Origin: Anaerolineales bacterium
Lineage (GTDB): Bacteria; Chloroflexota; Anaerolineae; Anaerolineales; UBA11858
Reading direction: 5' to 3'
Length of the DNA stretch: 39,941 nt
Assembly (NCBI GenBank): GCA_021108255.1
Contig: JAIORG010000051.1
Coordinates: 1-39,941, forward strand
The notes under the pieces: generated by a model
The model's database searches: none
What the model was told of the DNA's origin: nothing
What the model saw: the letters and a program-made list of their open reading frames with translations, nothing else
In this document: piece after piece, positions 1-7,049 of the stretch
Position numbering within the stretch: the first letter of the stretch is position 1
Layout: each line of letters begins with the position of its first letter
Made by a program: the position numbers and the translations under genes

Positions 1-580
1 TCACAGCTCCCCAGGTTGCAGAAAGCAAAGTAGCAACAGCCATGGTGAAGAAAGCCGCCCGTTCCCAATCAATACCTTTTTTAGTGCGGGCATAAGGGGA
101 ACCTTCGGGTAAATAGTATTCTTTTTTCCAGGGCCAGAGTGCCGCAGCCAGCAGGATCCCTGAGAAAAAGACCAGAGTTTGCCCGACCAGGAAAAGTCCA
201 TGAAATGCGTAGTTGTGCCCAAAATACCCGAATAACAAGCCGAATATTAAAGCGGTGAGATATCCGATAGTGATGACTGCGTTGATCATCACCTGCTCAT
301 TGCGTTTCATTGGCACGATTTCTGTGATGAAATAGACTTCAATGGCGAGGATAGTCATCGCGATCGTATGGTAAAGCATGATGATGCGGCCTTCACGGTC
401 AGCCTGTGAAAGATCCATCCCCAGTGTTTTTACCGTAATGTCACGAATACCCCACTCCACCATCGGCCCGGAGAGGGTTCCCCAGATTGCTGTCACTATA
501 GCGACAGCGGCAATTGCTACCAGGGCTAGTCCCCGAGTGGAGGTGAACAGGTAAGTTAAACGTTTTTTAATCGCTTGCAT
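1..580 (-). CDS. Polytopic membrane protein, N-terminal part (runs off left edge)
   Basis: Open frame from an ATG at 580 with AGGAGT eight bases upstream, uninterrupted to the window edge (193 residues visible). The visible part has about five hydrophobic segments (about 17-40, 66-88, 97-120, 125-150, 175-193). Histidines lie in or near membrane segments (H71, H122, H127), which could ligand haem, but I cannot assign a family; a distant haem-copper-oxidase-like or b-type cytochrome fold is only a guess. It is followed upstream by a Crp/Fnr regulator gene on the same strand and belongs, by context, to the respiratory island. A perfect 5-4-5 palindrome sits about 95 bases before the start with a TATCAT -10 candidate at 635-640 between them, suggesting activator-dependent transcription. 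Confidence 0.75.
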   Translation of the reverse strand, partial: MQAIKKRLTYLFTSTRGLALVAIAAVAIVTAIWGTLSGPMVEWGIRDITVKTLGMDLSQADREGRIIMLYHTIAMTILAIEVYFITEIVPMKRNEQVMINAVITIGYLTALIFGLLFGYFGHNYAFHGLFLVGQTLVFFSGILLAAALWPWKKEYYLPEGSPYARTKKGIDWERAAFFTMAVATLLSATWGAV

Positions 581-1024
581 AAATGTTACTCCTAGAAATT
601 TGATATAAGAGCGAAAAAAACCCACCCTTACTTAATGATATTTCTGTCTCCTGGGCTACTATTCTACTCTGATATTTCAGAAAAGCAAATTCGAGCAGAT
701 TCCAGGTGACACCGAAAATTCACTCCAGTCATTTTATTTTTCAGAATTAGGACAAATTTTCTCTGCCCGGAATAAAATATTTGGCGTTGTGAATAAAATA
801 ACACAAGATCGACTAAAAGTCTTTGACAAAAGGCAAATTGAAGGGAATGTTGGAAGCGTAAATTTTCTAGCAGAGCTCCCTTTTCCAGCTTGGTATCCGG
901 AGTATTAGAATGTATTCTGTTGGTGAAAACCCCTAAAAAGAAAGCGGCGGTAGCTGGGATTGGAGTTTTGATTAGATATTATTGGCTTTGGCGCAACTCC
1001 ATTCCTCCGCCTGGCAACTGTTGA
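581..1024. other. Intergenic region with candidate regulatory palindromes
   Basis: No convincing ORF. It holds a perfect TCTGA-N4-TCAGA palindrome (668-681) and an inverted repeat TTGTG-N10-CACAA (787-806). The remainder is AT-rich sequence that I cannot explain. Confidence 0.5.
668..681. promoter_or_regulatory. Candidate Crp/Fnr-family operator
   Basis: TCTGA-TATT-TCAGA is a perfect inverted repeat with the 5-4-5 geometry of FNR-family sites. On the minus strand it lies just upstream of a TATCAT -10 candidate (635-640) for the gene starting at 580, where no good -35 is seen. The arms differ from the classical TTGAT, so binding by the neighbouring regulator is inference. Confidence 0.35.
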
Positions 1025-1708
1025 TTAAGATTCTTCCAGGACCATATCCAGTAAAGCCGAGGTGTTTTGCACTGTAATCTGCTGGCGATCACAGGAGATT
1101 AATCCTCGTTTGTCTAACCAGCTGAGGGATCTGCTGATGGATTCGGGAGCAGTAGAAACCCTCGCTGCTAAATCAGCAAGGGGAAACTCGCCTCGATCGA
1201 TGTTCTCTGTACCATCATTGCTAAGTTCCAGGATTAATTTTACACATCGAGAGAGAACAGATCTGAAAGATAAATCTCCACAGAGGGTGATTAGATTTCT
1301 GGTGCGGCCAGCTAATACCCGCATCATCGCCAGGCCTACAGTTGGGTCAGGATATTGTTTTACAAGGGCCTCAAAGGCTTCATAGTCAATATTCCAGGTG
1401 AGACAATCCTTAACAGCGATTGCAGTCGCGGGATTGGGGCCGCCATCGATTGCTGTTAACTCATTAAACATGATTACGGGTTCAATAATAGAAAATATTT
1501 GAATTTGCCCATCACAATTGTAGTTGCAAATATGCACTTTCCCCGAAAATAGCACATACATGCCTGCGCTTGGATCTCCTTGATGGTAGATAAACTTGTC
1601 TTTCCTATACTTTTTAAGGTGACCTGAATTGATTATTCTCAACAAGTCTGAAGGTTTAAGTTTATTAAAGTGTGAAACACTACTTAAAAGCTTGATATAT
1701 TTTTCCAT
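1025..1708 (-). CDS. Crp/Fnr-family transcription regulator with FNR-type recognition helix
   Basis: A 227-residue protein with an N-terminal cyclic-nucleotide-binding-like beta-barrel (about 15-115), a dimerisation helix (about 120-165) and a C-terminal winged HTH (about 172-215). The recognition helix carries E189, S192 and R193, matching the E-x-x-S-R of E. coli FNR that reads TTGA half-sites. There are no cysteines before the barrel, so the FNR-type 4Fe-4S sensor is absent; a haem- or ligand-sensing DNR/CRP-like mode is possible but unproven. Start chosen at ATG 1708, with AAGGAAAG just upstream. It lies between the 5'-truncated membrane gene and the octaheme genes, and an FNR-like box occurs at 2033-2046 across the divergent intergenic space, so it is the likely local regulator. 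Confidence 0.9.
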   Translation of the reverse strand: MEKYIKLLSSVSHFNKLKPSDLLRIINSGHLKKYRKDKFIYHQGDPSAGMYVLFSGKVHICNYNCDGQIQIFSIIEPVIMFNELTAIDGGPNPATAIAVKDCLTWNIDYEAFEALVKQYPDPTVGLAMMRVLAGRTRNLITLCGDLSFRSVLSRCVKLILELSNDGTENIDRGEFPLADLAARVSTAPESISRSLSWLDKRGLISCDRQQITVQNTSALLDMVLEES

Positions 1709-1720
1709 GCCGCTTTCCTT

Positions 1721-1760
1721 CTAAATACCTTTAATTACCTCTAATTACCTTTAATTATAT
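1721..1760. repeat. Four tandem 10-bp repeats upstream of Crp/Fnr gene
   Basis: Four consecutive decamers of the form YTAAWTACCT (the last degenerates to TTAATTATAT) lie 13-52 bases before the regulator start codon. On the coding strand each unit reads AGGTAATTA-like, giving several weak Shine-Dalgarno-like AGG triplets. The period is about one helical turn, so either a regulator array or a translation-initiation effect is possible. Confidence 0.6.
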
Positions 1761-2032
1761 CCTATTGAGATAGATACAGAGGAATTATCCTTTAGCAGCC
1801 ATGCAATTTCACCCTCATTTTATTATCGATGTGTTGAAGGATTCGCCCTCCCCTAATTTAAGAATTCTGATCTAGCAGGTAGTTAAACGATTGGTTTCAT
1901 TGGCAGCCCGGGAATCGATTTTATTGGGGAAAAACCAGCATAATTTACTCGCTTGAAAGCCAATTCTTGGTTCTCCAACAGTCAGATAATGACTCTCTAT
2001 CTATAAGGTCAGTTGACGAGGTTTGTTTGTAC

Positions 2033-2074
2033 TTGACGCAAATCAATTACAACGCAATTTCATTGTGATATAAA
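2033..2074 (+). promoter_or_regulatory. FNR-like box and -10 element of the octaheme promoter
   Basis: TTGAC-GCAA-ATCAA (2033-2046) matches the FNR consensus TTGAT-N4-ATCAA with one mismatch. TATAAA at 2069-2074 would place the transcription start near 2081, putting the box centre at -41.5, the class II activator position. No good -35 is present, as expected of an activator-dependent promoter. The first octaheme gene starts at 2150 after AGGAGG. Confidence 0.6.
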
Positions 2075-2149
2075 GAACAAGTAGGATCAAATATCTCTCA
2101 GTCATTGTGCCAGTAAAGGAAACTTAGACGTAGTTGTTAGGAGGATATT

Positions 2150-3139
2150 ATGGAGTTAATCTCAAGGAAGAAATTAGTACTCATAGGAGCTTTTGTCTTG
2201 CTGCTGCTGATAGTAAGTGGCTGTCAAGCGCCGCCAGCAGAAATTCAAATTAAAGAGGTAGAGGTTACAGTTGTCGTTGAACCCACAGCAGTACCTCCCG
2301 AACCGACCGAGGCACCGGAAGATCAAGCGGAATATCACGTAGCTTGGGAAAGTGGCCCCCACAGCACATATGATCAAGGCCATGGGCCGAACGATTGGTG
2401 TGCTCGCTGCCACTCCCCCCAGAACTGGAACCCGGAAGCGACTGTAGGTAGACCGCCAAATTGCGTTTCCTGTAAATTCCCCGGTCAAGAAATGACAGTG
2501 GGAGATGGCAACGTTCTCATTGAGGAAGCAGACTGGGTAGCTATTCCCTGTGCATCCTGCCATGTGATGGAAGATGGATATGCTACTGAAGTTGCCTGGC
2601 TCAACCCGATAGCAATGGAATACCAACCGGTCAGCACCACAACTGAGTTGTGCGAAAAGTGTCATGTGACCACTACGGGTAATGCCTTTGGTTCAGGGGT
2701 TGATCATAAAATCACCCTGGGAGGAAGTGCCCACCTTAATTACGGTGGCTTTATGGGCGAGGAAGCTCCTCCTACCTACTGCACCGATTGTCATGATCCA
2801 CACACCGCAGAACCGAAGCAATGCGTGGACTGCCATGCTGAAGATATTGAAACAGCGGAGCATGCAAAAGGCGCCTACGGTGAGATGAGAGACACTGTGT
2901 CTTGTATAGCTTGCCACGATGCTTCAGGCTTAGATGTTGGTCCCCACCCTGCTGAGGATATCGATATCTGGACAACTACACTTACCGAAATGGGCAGATC
3001 AGGACCCACAACATCAGCCGTTATCTCACACAGTATCGTCCATGAAGTTGCTTGTGATCGCTGCCACTTCGAGGAGAATCTCTGGGAACTCACCGTCCGC
3101 ACAGCAGATGGCGAGATTCCGGCACCGCCAGAAGATTAA
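2150..3139 (+). CDS. Octaheme c-type cytochrome lipoprotein with one CXXCK motif
   Basis: A 329-residue secreted protein with an N-terminal hydrophobic segment ending in a lipobox (VSGC, Cys25), then a Pro/Glu-rich linker (about 30-60). Eight haem-binding motifs follow: CARCH 84, CVSCK 105, CASCH 134, CEKCH 168, CTDCH 211, CVDCH 225, CIACH 252, CDRCH 302. Seven are CXXCH; the second is CXXCK (bases 2462-2476), the type that gives a lysine-ligated catalytic haem in NrfA. The protein is much smaller than NrfA or octaheme nitrite reductases, so an enzymatic role is inference; a pure electron carrier is the alternative. It should be anchored outside the cytoplasmic membrane. The start is supported by AGGAGG five bases upstream. 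The next gene encodes a paralogue. Confidence 0.92.
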   Translation: MELISRKKLVLIGAFVLLLLIVSGCQAPPAEIQIKEVEVTVVVEPTAVPPEPTEAPEDQAEYHVAWESGPHSTYDQGHGPNDWCARCHSPQNWNPEATVGRPPNCVSCKFPGQEMTVGDGNVLIEEADWVAIPCASCHVMEDGYATEVAWLNPIAMEYQPVSTTTELCEKCHVTTTGNAFGSGVDHKITLGGSAHLNYGGFMGEEAPPTYCTDCHDPHTAEPKQCVDCHAEDIETAEHAKGAYGEMRDTVSCIACHDASGLDVGPHPAEDIDIWTTTLTEMGRSGPTTSAVISHSIVHEVACDRCHFEENLWELTVRTADGEIPAPPED

Positions 3140-3248
3140 TGGTGGTTAAGCCCTAGCTCTTGGATAGGATTTGCGTCATGTTCTCGGGAGTAGATCCCCT
3201 GCGCCATAGCGGGTGAAGCTCCATACAGAATACTTATATAAGTTACTG

Positions 3249-3276
3249 GTGGGGTGAGAATTTATTCTCGCCCCAC
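3249..3276 (+). terminator. Hairpin between the two octaheme genes
   Basis: GTGGGGTGAGAA pairs with TTCTCGCCCCAC (one G-T pair) around a TTTA loop, a 12-bp stem, followed by a moderately T-rich ATTTATTAG stretch. It may partly terminate or stabilise the first octaheme mRNA and so set different levels for the two paralogues. Confidence 0.6.
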
Positions 3277-3306
3277 TTACCTATTTATTAGTGAAGCAGT
3301 TAAATT

Positions 3307-4281
3307 ATGAAGAAAAACAGAATTGGTCATTTAATATTAATCTCGAGTCTAGCAATTATGGTACTTTTGGCGGCTGGATGCCAGTCTCCCGAAAGTCAAC
3401 CTACCTCAATTGAGGAGGTTACAGAAGTACAGGGAGATCCGGGCGAGAAAATTACTCCTGAAAGCGAATCAGATGGAGGATCTGGGAACAAAGAATCTGA
3501 AGGCAAACCTGATCTCGATCCAATAGCTGATGCCCAACAACTATGGAAAACAAGCGCGCATGCCAATGCATTTGTTGTTGATGATCAGGGAAAAAATAAC
3601 TCTTGCGCTCAATGTCACGCTCCAATCAACTGGAAGCCGACCCTTGATGATATCCCCGAAACCTGCCTGGTCTGTAAATTTGAACTGGAAGAACCACCTC
3701 CTTTCATTTCAGAAAATGATTGGACGCATGTGCCTTGTTTGGTCTGTCACGAAGAGGACAAAAAAGGAAACATCCAACCTGAATATACCTGGTTAGAGAT
3801 ACCAGCTCTTGAAGAGTATGCCAGTGTTGAGACAACAACAGAGTTATGTCTGAAATGCCATGAGGCGAGTAAAGCCCCAGAACATGTGACGGTGGTGGTC
3901 GGTGGCGATCATACCGGTATGCAATGTACGGAATGCCATCAGCCACACAGTTCCACGACGTCATGCGATTCTGCTGATTGCCATCCAGATGTTTTTAGCT
4001 CCACTGATTCTATCGTAGGTCATGACGAAGAACATCAGGATGTCTCCTGTGTGGCATGTCATGACAGCGCTGGTTGGGAAGTAGGGCCGGACGAAGAGTT
4101 GGGTTATTGGATTACGTATATTCCCTGGGTATATGAGATTAATGTTGGGGAAGCAGATACAATAGTTGAGACTGGCATAATTCCATTCACCTCACACGAA
4201 ATTGTATTAGAGGCGCCTTGTGAACGATGCCATTTCTCTGAGAATCCATGGGGCCTGGAAGAGAGCGTGGAAGCTCCCTAG
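3307..4281 (+). CDS. Second octaheme c-type cytochrome lipoprotein (CXXCK and CX4CH motifs)
   Basis: A 324-residue paralogue of the preceding protein with the same layout: lipobox (LAAGC, Cys25), acidic Ser/Gly-rich linker (about 30-75), then CAQCH 100, CLVCK 120, CLVCH 144, CLKCH 181, CTECH 207, CX4CH 220-226, CVACH 248 and CERCH 305. The CXXCK is again the second motif, so the lysine is conserved between the two copies. The sixth motif has two extra residues between its cysteines, where the first protein has ordinary CXXCH; expanded CXnCH motifs are known in some multihaem proteins. Probably an exported, membrane-tethered redox partner or enzyme of the same system. Shine-Dalgarno is weak (GAAG). 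A membrane protein gene follows 53 bases downstream. Confidence 0.92.
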   Translation: MKKNRIGHLILISSLAIMVLLAAGCQSPESQPTSIEEVTEVQGDPGEKITPESESDGGSGNKESEGKPDLDPIADAQQLWKTSAHANAFVVDDQGKNNSCAQCHAPINWKPTLDDIPETCLVCKFELEEPPPFISENDWTHVPCLVCHEEDKKGNIQPEYTWLEIPALEEYASVETTTELCLKCHEASKAPEHVTVVVGGDHTGMQCTECHQPHSSTTSCDSADCHPDVFSSTDSIVGHDEEHQDVSCVACHDSAGWEVGPDEELGYWITYIPWVYEINVGEADTIVETGIIPFTSHEIVLEAPCERCHFSENPWGLEESVEAP

Positions 4282-4334
4282 GGTGATCATTTTTCCCGTA
4301 AACGAAGGTGTAGATATTTCAGGAGATAAATAAA

Positions 4335-5018
4335 ATGAAAGGATCAATGAAAGTGCTTCGGATTTCGGCCATCGTCATGATGGGTATGACAGCTGCGATG
4401 AACCTCTTCGGCGGCGCGGGAACATATTGTGCTGCGTTCTCAAACAACATTGGGTACAGAATGGCTTTTAAAGCATTGATGGATTATCGCTGGCTATATC
4501 AAATCGTTATGGTTACAACAGTCTTGACGGGTATTGCGGGAGTAATGGCTTTGATCAAACTGATCCGGGGAAAACCAGGTGTTTACCGTTTTACCTTGAT
4601 AGTCCTGGCAATTGGGACCGTTCTGGGGGGGACACAATTCTTCGCATCTCTGATATTAAGGGGAGCAGCCACACCTGCCAATGTGAAATTCTTTATCAAT
4701 CTAGCCACCTTGCTCCTTTTCTTGAGCTTTCTATTGCCGGGGATTAAGGATAAAGTTGATTTTTCCCAACCTATGGAAAAAGCTGAAAAGGATTCAACTG
4801 CCGGCATAGTATCTATTTTGGTCGGAATTACAGCCCTGACAATCTTTGCCTGGGCAGGACCCTCGCACACATATTTTGGTGAGAACTGGGTGTATGTCCT
4901 AGAAATTCCTCTCCTGGTTGTTGGAACAACCCTGACTGTAGGCGGATTTATAACTGTGTTGCGGGCGATGTTAATCCTATTTTCGGAGCAGGTTATAACC
5001 CAAGAACATAAGATTTAA
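4335..5018 (+). CDS. Polytopic membrane protein, unassigned
   Basis: A 227-residue protein with about six hydrophobic segments (about 8-28, 50-75, 83-110, 117-135, 153-173, 185-215). I do not recognise a named family, although it has the look of a small membrane protein common in Chloroflexota. Start at ATG 4335 is supported by AGGAGA nine bases upstream. It is the third gene in the run with the two octaheme lipoproteins, so it may be their membrane partner (inference). A short hairpin follows at 5043-5067. Confidence 0.8.
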   Translation: MKGSMKVLRISAIVMMGMTAAMNLFGGAGTYCAAFSNNIGYRMAFKALMDYRWLYQIVMVTTVLTGIAGVMALIKLIRGKPGVYRFTLIVLAIGTVLGGTQFFASLILRGAATPANVKFFINLATLLLFLSFLLPGIKDKVDFSQPMEKAEKDSTAGIVSILVGITALTIFAWAGPSHTYFGENWVYVLEIPLLVVGTTLTVGGFITVLRAMLILFSEQVITQEHKI

Positions 5019-5042
5019 GAGAAAAGAAAAATCTTCTTGACT

Positions 5043-5067
5043 GCTGCCTTGATTAAGAAAAGGCAGC
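5043..5067 (+). terminator. Hairpin after the octaheme operon
   Basis: GCTGCCTT pairs with AAGGCAGC over an A-rich nine-base loop, 25 bases after the stop at 5018, followed by TAATATT. The stem is good but the T-run is weak. Confidence 0.5.
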
Positions 5068-5106
5068 TAATATTGCCAGAGCGCAGTTACCAGACATCAA
5101 GATAAG

Positions 5107-5198
5107 AACAGGATTGGTTTTCTAATTAAACAGCTGTAGCTGTTTGAAATGAGATTTCAAAGGGGGGTGAAATTTCAAAGATTAGCCCCAATCCTGTT
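5107..5198 (+). ncRNA. Branched stem-loop element, possible structured RNA or palindromic repeat
   Basis: AACAGGATTGG (5107-5117) pairs with CCAATCCTGTT (5188-5198), an 11-bp closing stem. Inside, CTAAT pairs with ATTAG across a short internal loop. The interior then holds two hairpins: AAACAG/CTGTTT, and GAGATTTCA with TGAAATTTC around a run of six G. The nested pairing is unlikely by chance. It could be the 3' UTR of the octaheme operon, a small RNA, or a copy of a palindromic repeat; I recognise no known RNA family. Confidence 0.45.
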
Positions 5199-5278
5199 TG
5201 ATTTTAAATGGCAAATAAACGCTCCTGACTTGAAACTTGTCTGTAAAAGAATTGCGATTACTCTGGGACGTAAATAAA

Positions 5279-5315
5279 AAGCAATGATAGGTATGCTGTA
5301 TACCTATCATTGCTT
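5279..5315 (-). terminator. Strong intrinsic terminator
   Basis: A perfect 16-bp stem (AAGCAATGATAGGTAT and its complement) with a five-base loop. On the minus strand it lies 58 bases after the stop of the gene ending at 5373 and is followed by a T-run (TTTTTATTTA). It may also stop transcripts from the opposite side. Confidence 0.8.
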
Positions 5316-5372
5316 CATTTAATACGAGGAGATCGGAGTTGAGGGGGTACTATTGAACAGCCCCAGGCAAAT

Positions 5373-5996
5373 TTATTCTGCCTTGATTTCTTTCACAAAA
5401 CCCCAGGTGAATGCCAGCGTCATTAACAGCAGCAATGGTGCGAGGATGGCAAAGACAAAATCAGCGCTGAAGAATAACAGCTGCTTCCCAGCCACGATAA
5501 ATGCCAGGGCAATCCCGCCAACGCTAATTAATAATCCGCCGATACCCACTAATCCAAAACCTTTGGGAGCGTCTTTGGTGACGACACATTTATAAACTGG
5601 CAAACCGAAGATGATCAGCCCGGCTATGCCGTGGAATACCGGTACGGCAATGCTTTTTAAGGACATGCCTCCAATGCTGGTCACAGCAATTGCCAGCAAT
5701 CCAACCAGGGAGAACCAGGAATATGCTTTTTTGTAATCAGGCACAAATTGGTGCATTAATCCCATAGATACACCTAGCGGGATTAAGGTTGCTACAGTGA
5801 GCACGTAAGGGGAAGCCAGGATATCCCAGCCGAAGGCAATCAATAACAGGCCGGAGACCAGCAATACGGCAAAGCCCATCATGTAATAAATATCATAGCG
5901 GGCCTTTTCTTCACTGTACCGGGAATAAAACCGCCAGATCAGGTAGATGGCTGTCAGGCCGGTCAGAAGAAGGATCAAACGATCAAATAAGGTCAT
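5373..5996 (-). CDS. Polytopic membrane protein, unassigned
   Basis: A 207-residue protein with about seven hydrophobic segments: 6-23, 37-58, 64-85, 95-113, 118-137, 150-170 and 178-200. The start is supported by AAAGGAG seven bases upstream. I do not recognise a family. It is transcribed away from the DUF4405 gene, and the shared 370-base intergenic region contains a CRP-like palindrome (6107-6122). By context it belongs to the respiratory island; no catalytic or haem-binding motif is evident. Confidence 0.75.
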   Translation of the reverse strand: MTLFDRLILLLTGLTAIYLIWRFYSRYSEEKARYDIYYMMGFAVLLVSGLLLIAFGWDILASPYVLTVATLIPLGVSMGLMHQFVPDYKKAYSWFSLVGLLAIAVTSIGGMSLKSIAVPVFHGIAGLIIFGLPVYKCVVTKDAPKGFGLVGIGGLLISVGGIALAFIVAGKQLLFFSADFVFAILAPLLLLMTLAFTWGFVKEIKAE

Positions 5997-6364
5997 GGCA
6001 AAACTCCTTTATAAAATGTGAGGACAATAAACAAGGACCAAGTGTCGCAGAAAAAATAATTACCTGGCTGCACCTATGACTTGTTGTTGAAGAACTACTA
6101 AATGTCTGTGATTTAAGGCACAAAGAGGGCAGCAAGAGAAAATAAGTTTTCTGGCTTAAGTATATCATCAGGAGCTCAAATATAGTGACTTGACCCGGCA
6201 TTAAAATATAACCGCATTTCGTGTATTTCCCCGAAAACCTCGCAAAACTCCCATAAAATCTTCATAATTTATTAATATGTATTTGATATGATTTTGCATT
6301 AATGATGATAACCCCGCGCTTTTATTGTTGATTTTCTCGGCGAGGGAGAATGGGAGATTTTTAA
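5997..6364. other. Divergent intergenic region
   Basis: AT-rich spacer between two divergent membrane-protein genes. Apart from the CRP-like palindrome at 6107-6122 I see no ORF or RNA. The Shine-Dalgarno of the rightward gene (GGGAG) lies close to 6365. Confidence 0.5.
6107..6122. promoter_or_regulatory. CRP-like operator
   Basis: TGTGA-TTTAAG-GCACA matches the CRP consensus TGTGA-N6-TCACA at nine of ten arm positions. It is about 118 bases upstream of the leftward gene (start 5996) and 250 upstream of the rightward one. The regulator encoded at 10823-11506 has a CRP-type recognition helix and is the natural candidate (inference). Confidence 0.45.
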
Positions 6365-7003
6365 ATGGAGAAAAAAAGAGTTGTATCAATTCAGACCAGG
6401 AACAATTTAATATTGGACAGTTTATTGTTTGTTTCAGGGCTAATCACCGCGATTTCAGGAATTTTTTTCCTGTTTTTACCTGTTGCCGGCTATCAAGGAG
6501 GAAGAAACCCGCTTTATGGCGTAACGATCTTCTTTGAACGCCACGCCTGGAGTGATATCCACATTTGGGCCAGTGTTGCGATCATGGCCTTTGCCGCCTT
6601 GCATATTCCTCTACACTGGAAGTGGATCATGAATATGACCAAGAGCGGAGTAAAAACGGTTTTCGGGAAGAGTAAATTAAATAAATACAGCCAATTTAAC
6701 CTGGGGATTAATATCATGATCGGTTTAAGCGGCTTAATCTGCGGGCTCAGCGGGTTGTATTTCCTGCTGGTGCCGGGAGCGTTCCATAACTCGATTATCC
6801 CCGATCCGATGTGGTTGTTTACCAGCCTTACCTGGGATTTAATCCATACTTGGAGTGGTGTAATAGCCATTGCGGCAAGTACACTGCACTTCTATTTCCA
6901 TTGGAAATGGTTTTATAAAGTTTTCCGGAAATATGGGCAAGCCTTCGGTAAGAATCTGAAAGGTAACCAGGCAAATCAACCGGTAAGCGCACAGCAGGTT
7001 TAG
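6365..7003 (+). CDS. DUF4405-type b-haem membrane protein
   Basis: A 212-residue, four-span membrane protein that is an internal duplication (about 12-90 and 110-185). Each half has the pattern H-x-W in one helix and H-x3-HWKW at the end of the next (H66, H80, H84 and H161, H175, H179). This is the DUF4405 arrangement, thought to bind haem b and pass electrons to or from quinone; the diheme reading is inferred from the conserved histidines. Start at ATG 6365 follows GGGAG. The small exported protein at 7050 follows 46 bases later, probably in one operon. It is the best candidate membrane electron conduit for the octaheme lipoproteins. Confidence 0.85.
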   Translation: MEKKRVVSIQTRNNLILDSLLFVSGLITAISGIFFLFLPVAGYQGGRNPLYGVTIFFERHAWSDIHIWASVAIMAFAALHIPLHWKWIMNMTKSGVKTVFGKSKLNKYSQFNLGINIMIGLSGLICGLSGLYFLLVPGAFHNSIIPDPMWLFTSLTWDLIHTWSGVIAIAASTLHFYFHWKWFYKVFRKYGQAFGKNLKGNQANQPVSAQQV

Positions 7004-7049
7004 GCAAGAAAAGCATAATAGGGCTGAACAGCCCTTTAAGGGAGAAAGA

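Larger units (their letters stand above)
1709..2149. other. Divergent intergenic region between Crp/Fnr gene and octaheme gene
   Basis: No ORF. It contains four 10-bp direct repeats next to the regulator gene (1721-1760), an FNR-like box (2033-2046) and a -10 candidate (2069-2074) for the octaheme gene. The stretch about 1770-2020 shows nothing I recognise. Confidence 0.6.
5019..5372. other. Intergenic region with three stem-loop elements
   Basis: Between convergent genes. It holds a possible terminator (5043-5067), a large branched fold (5107-5198) and a strong hairpin (5279-5315). No ORF is convincing. Confidence 0.6.

Noticed and set aside
1-222. Open frame of 73 residues at the left edge (minus strand)
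   Set aside because: It overlaps in another frame the 193-residue membrane protein that has a good Shine-Dalgarno and clear membrane segments.
787-806. TTGTG-N10-CACAA as a CRP site
   Set aside because: The spacer is longer than in CRP sites, so I list it only as an inverted repeat in the intergenic region.
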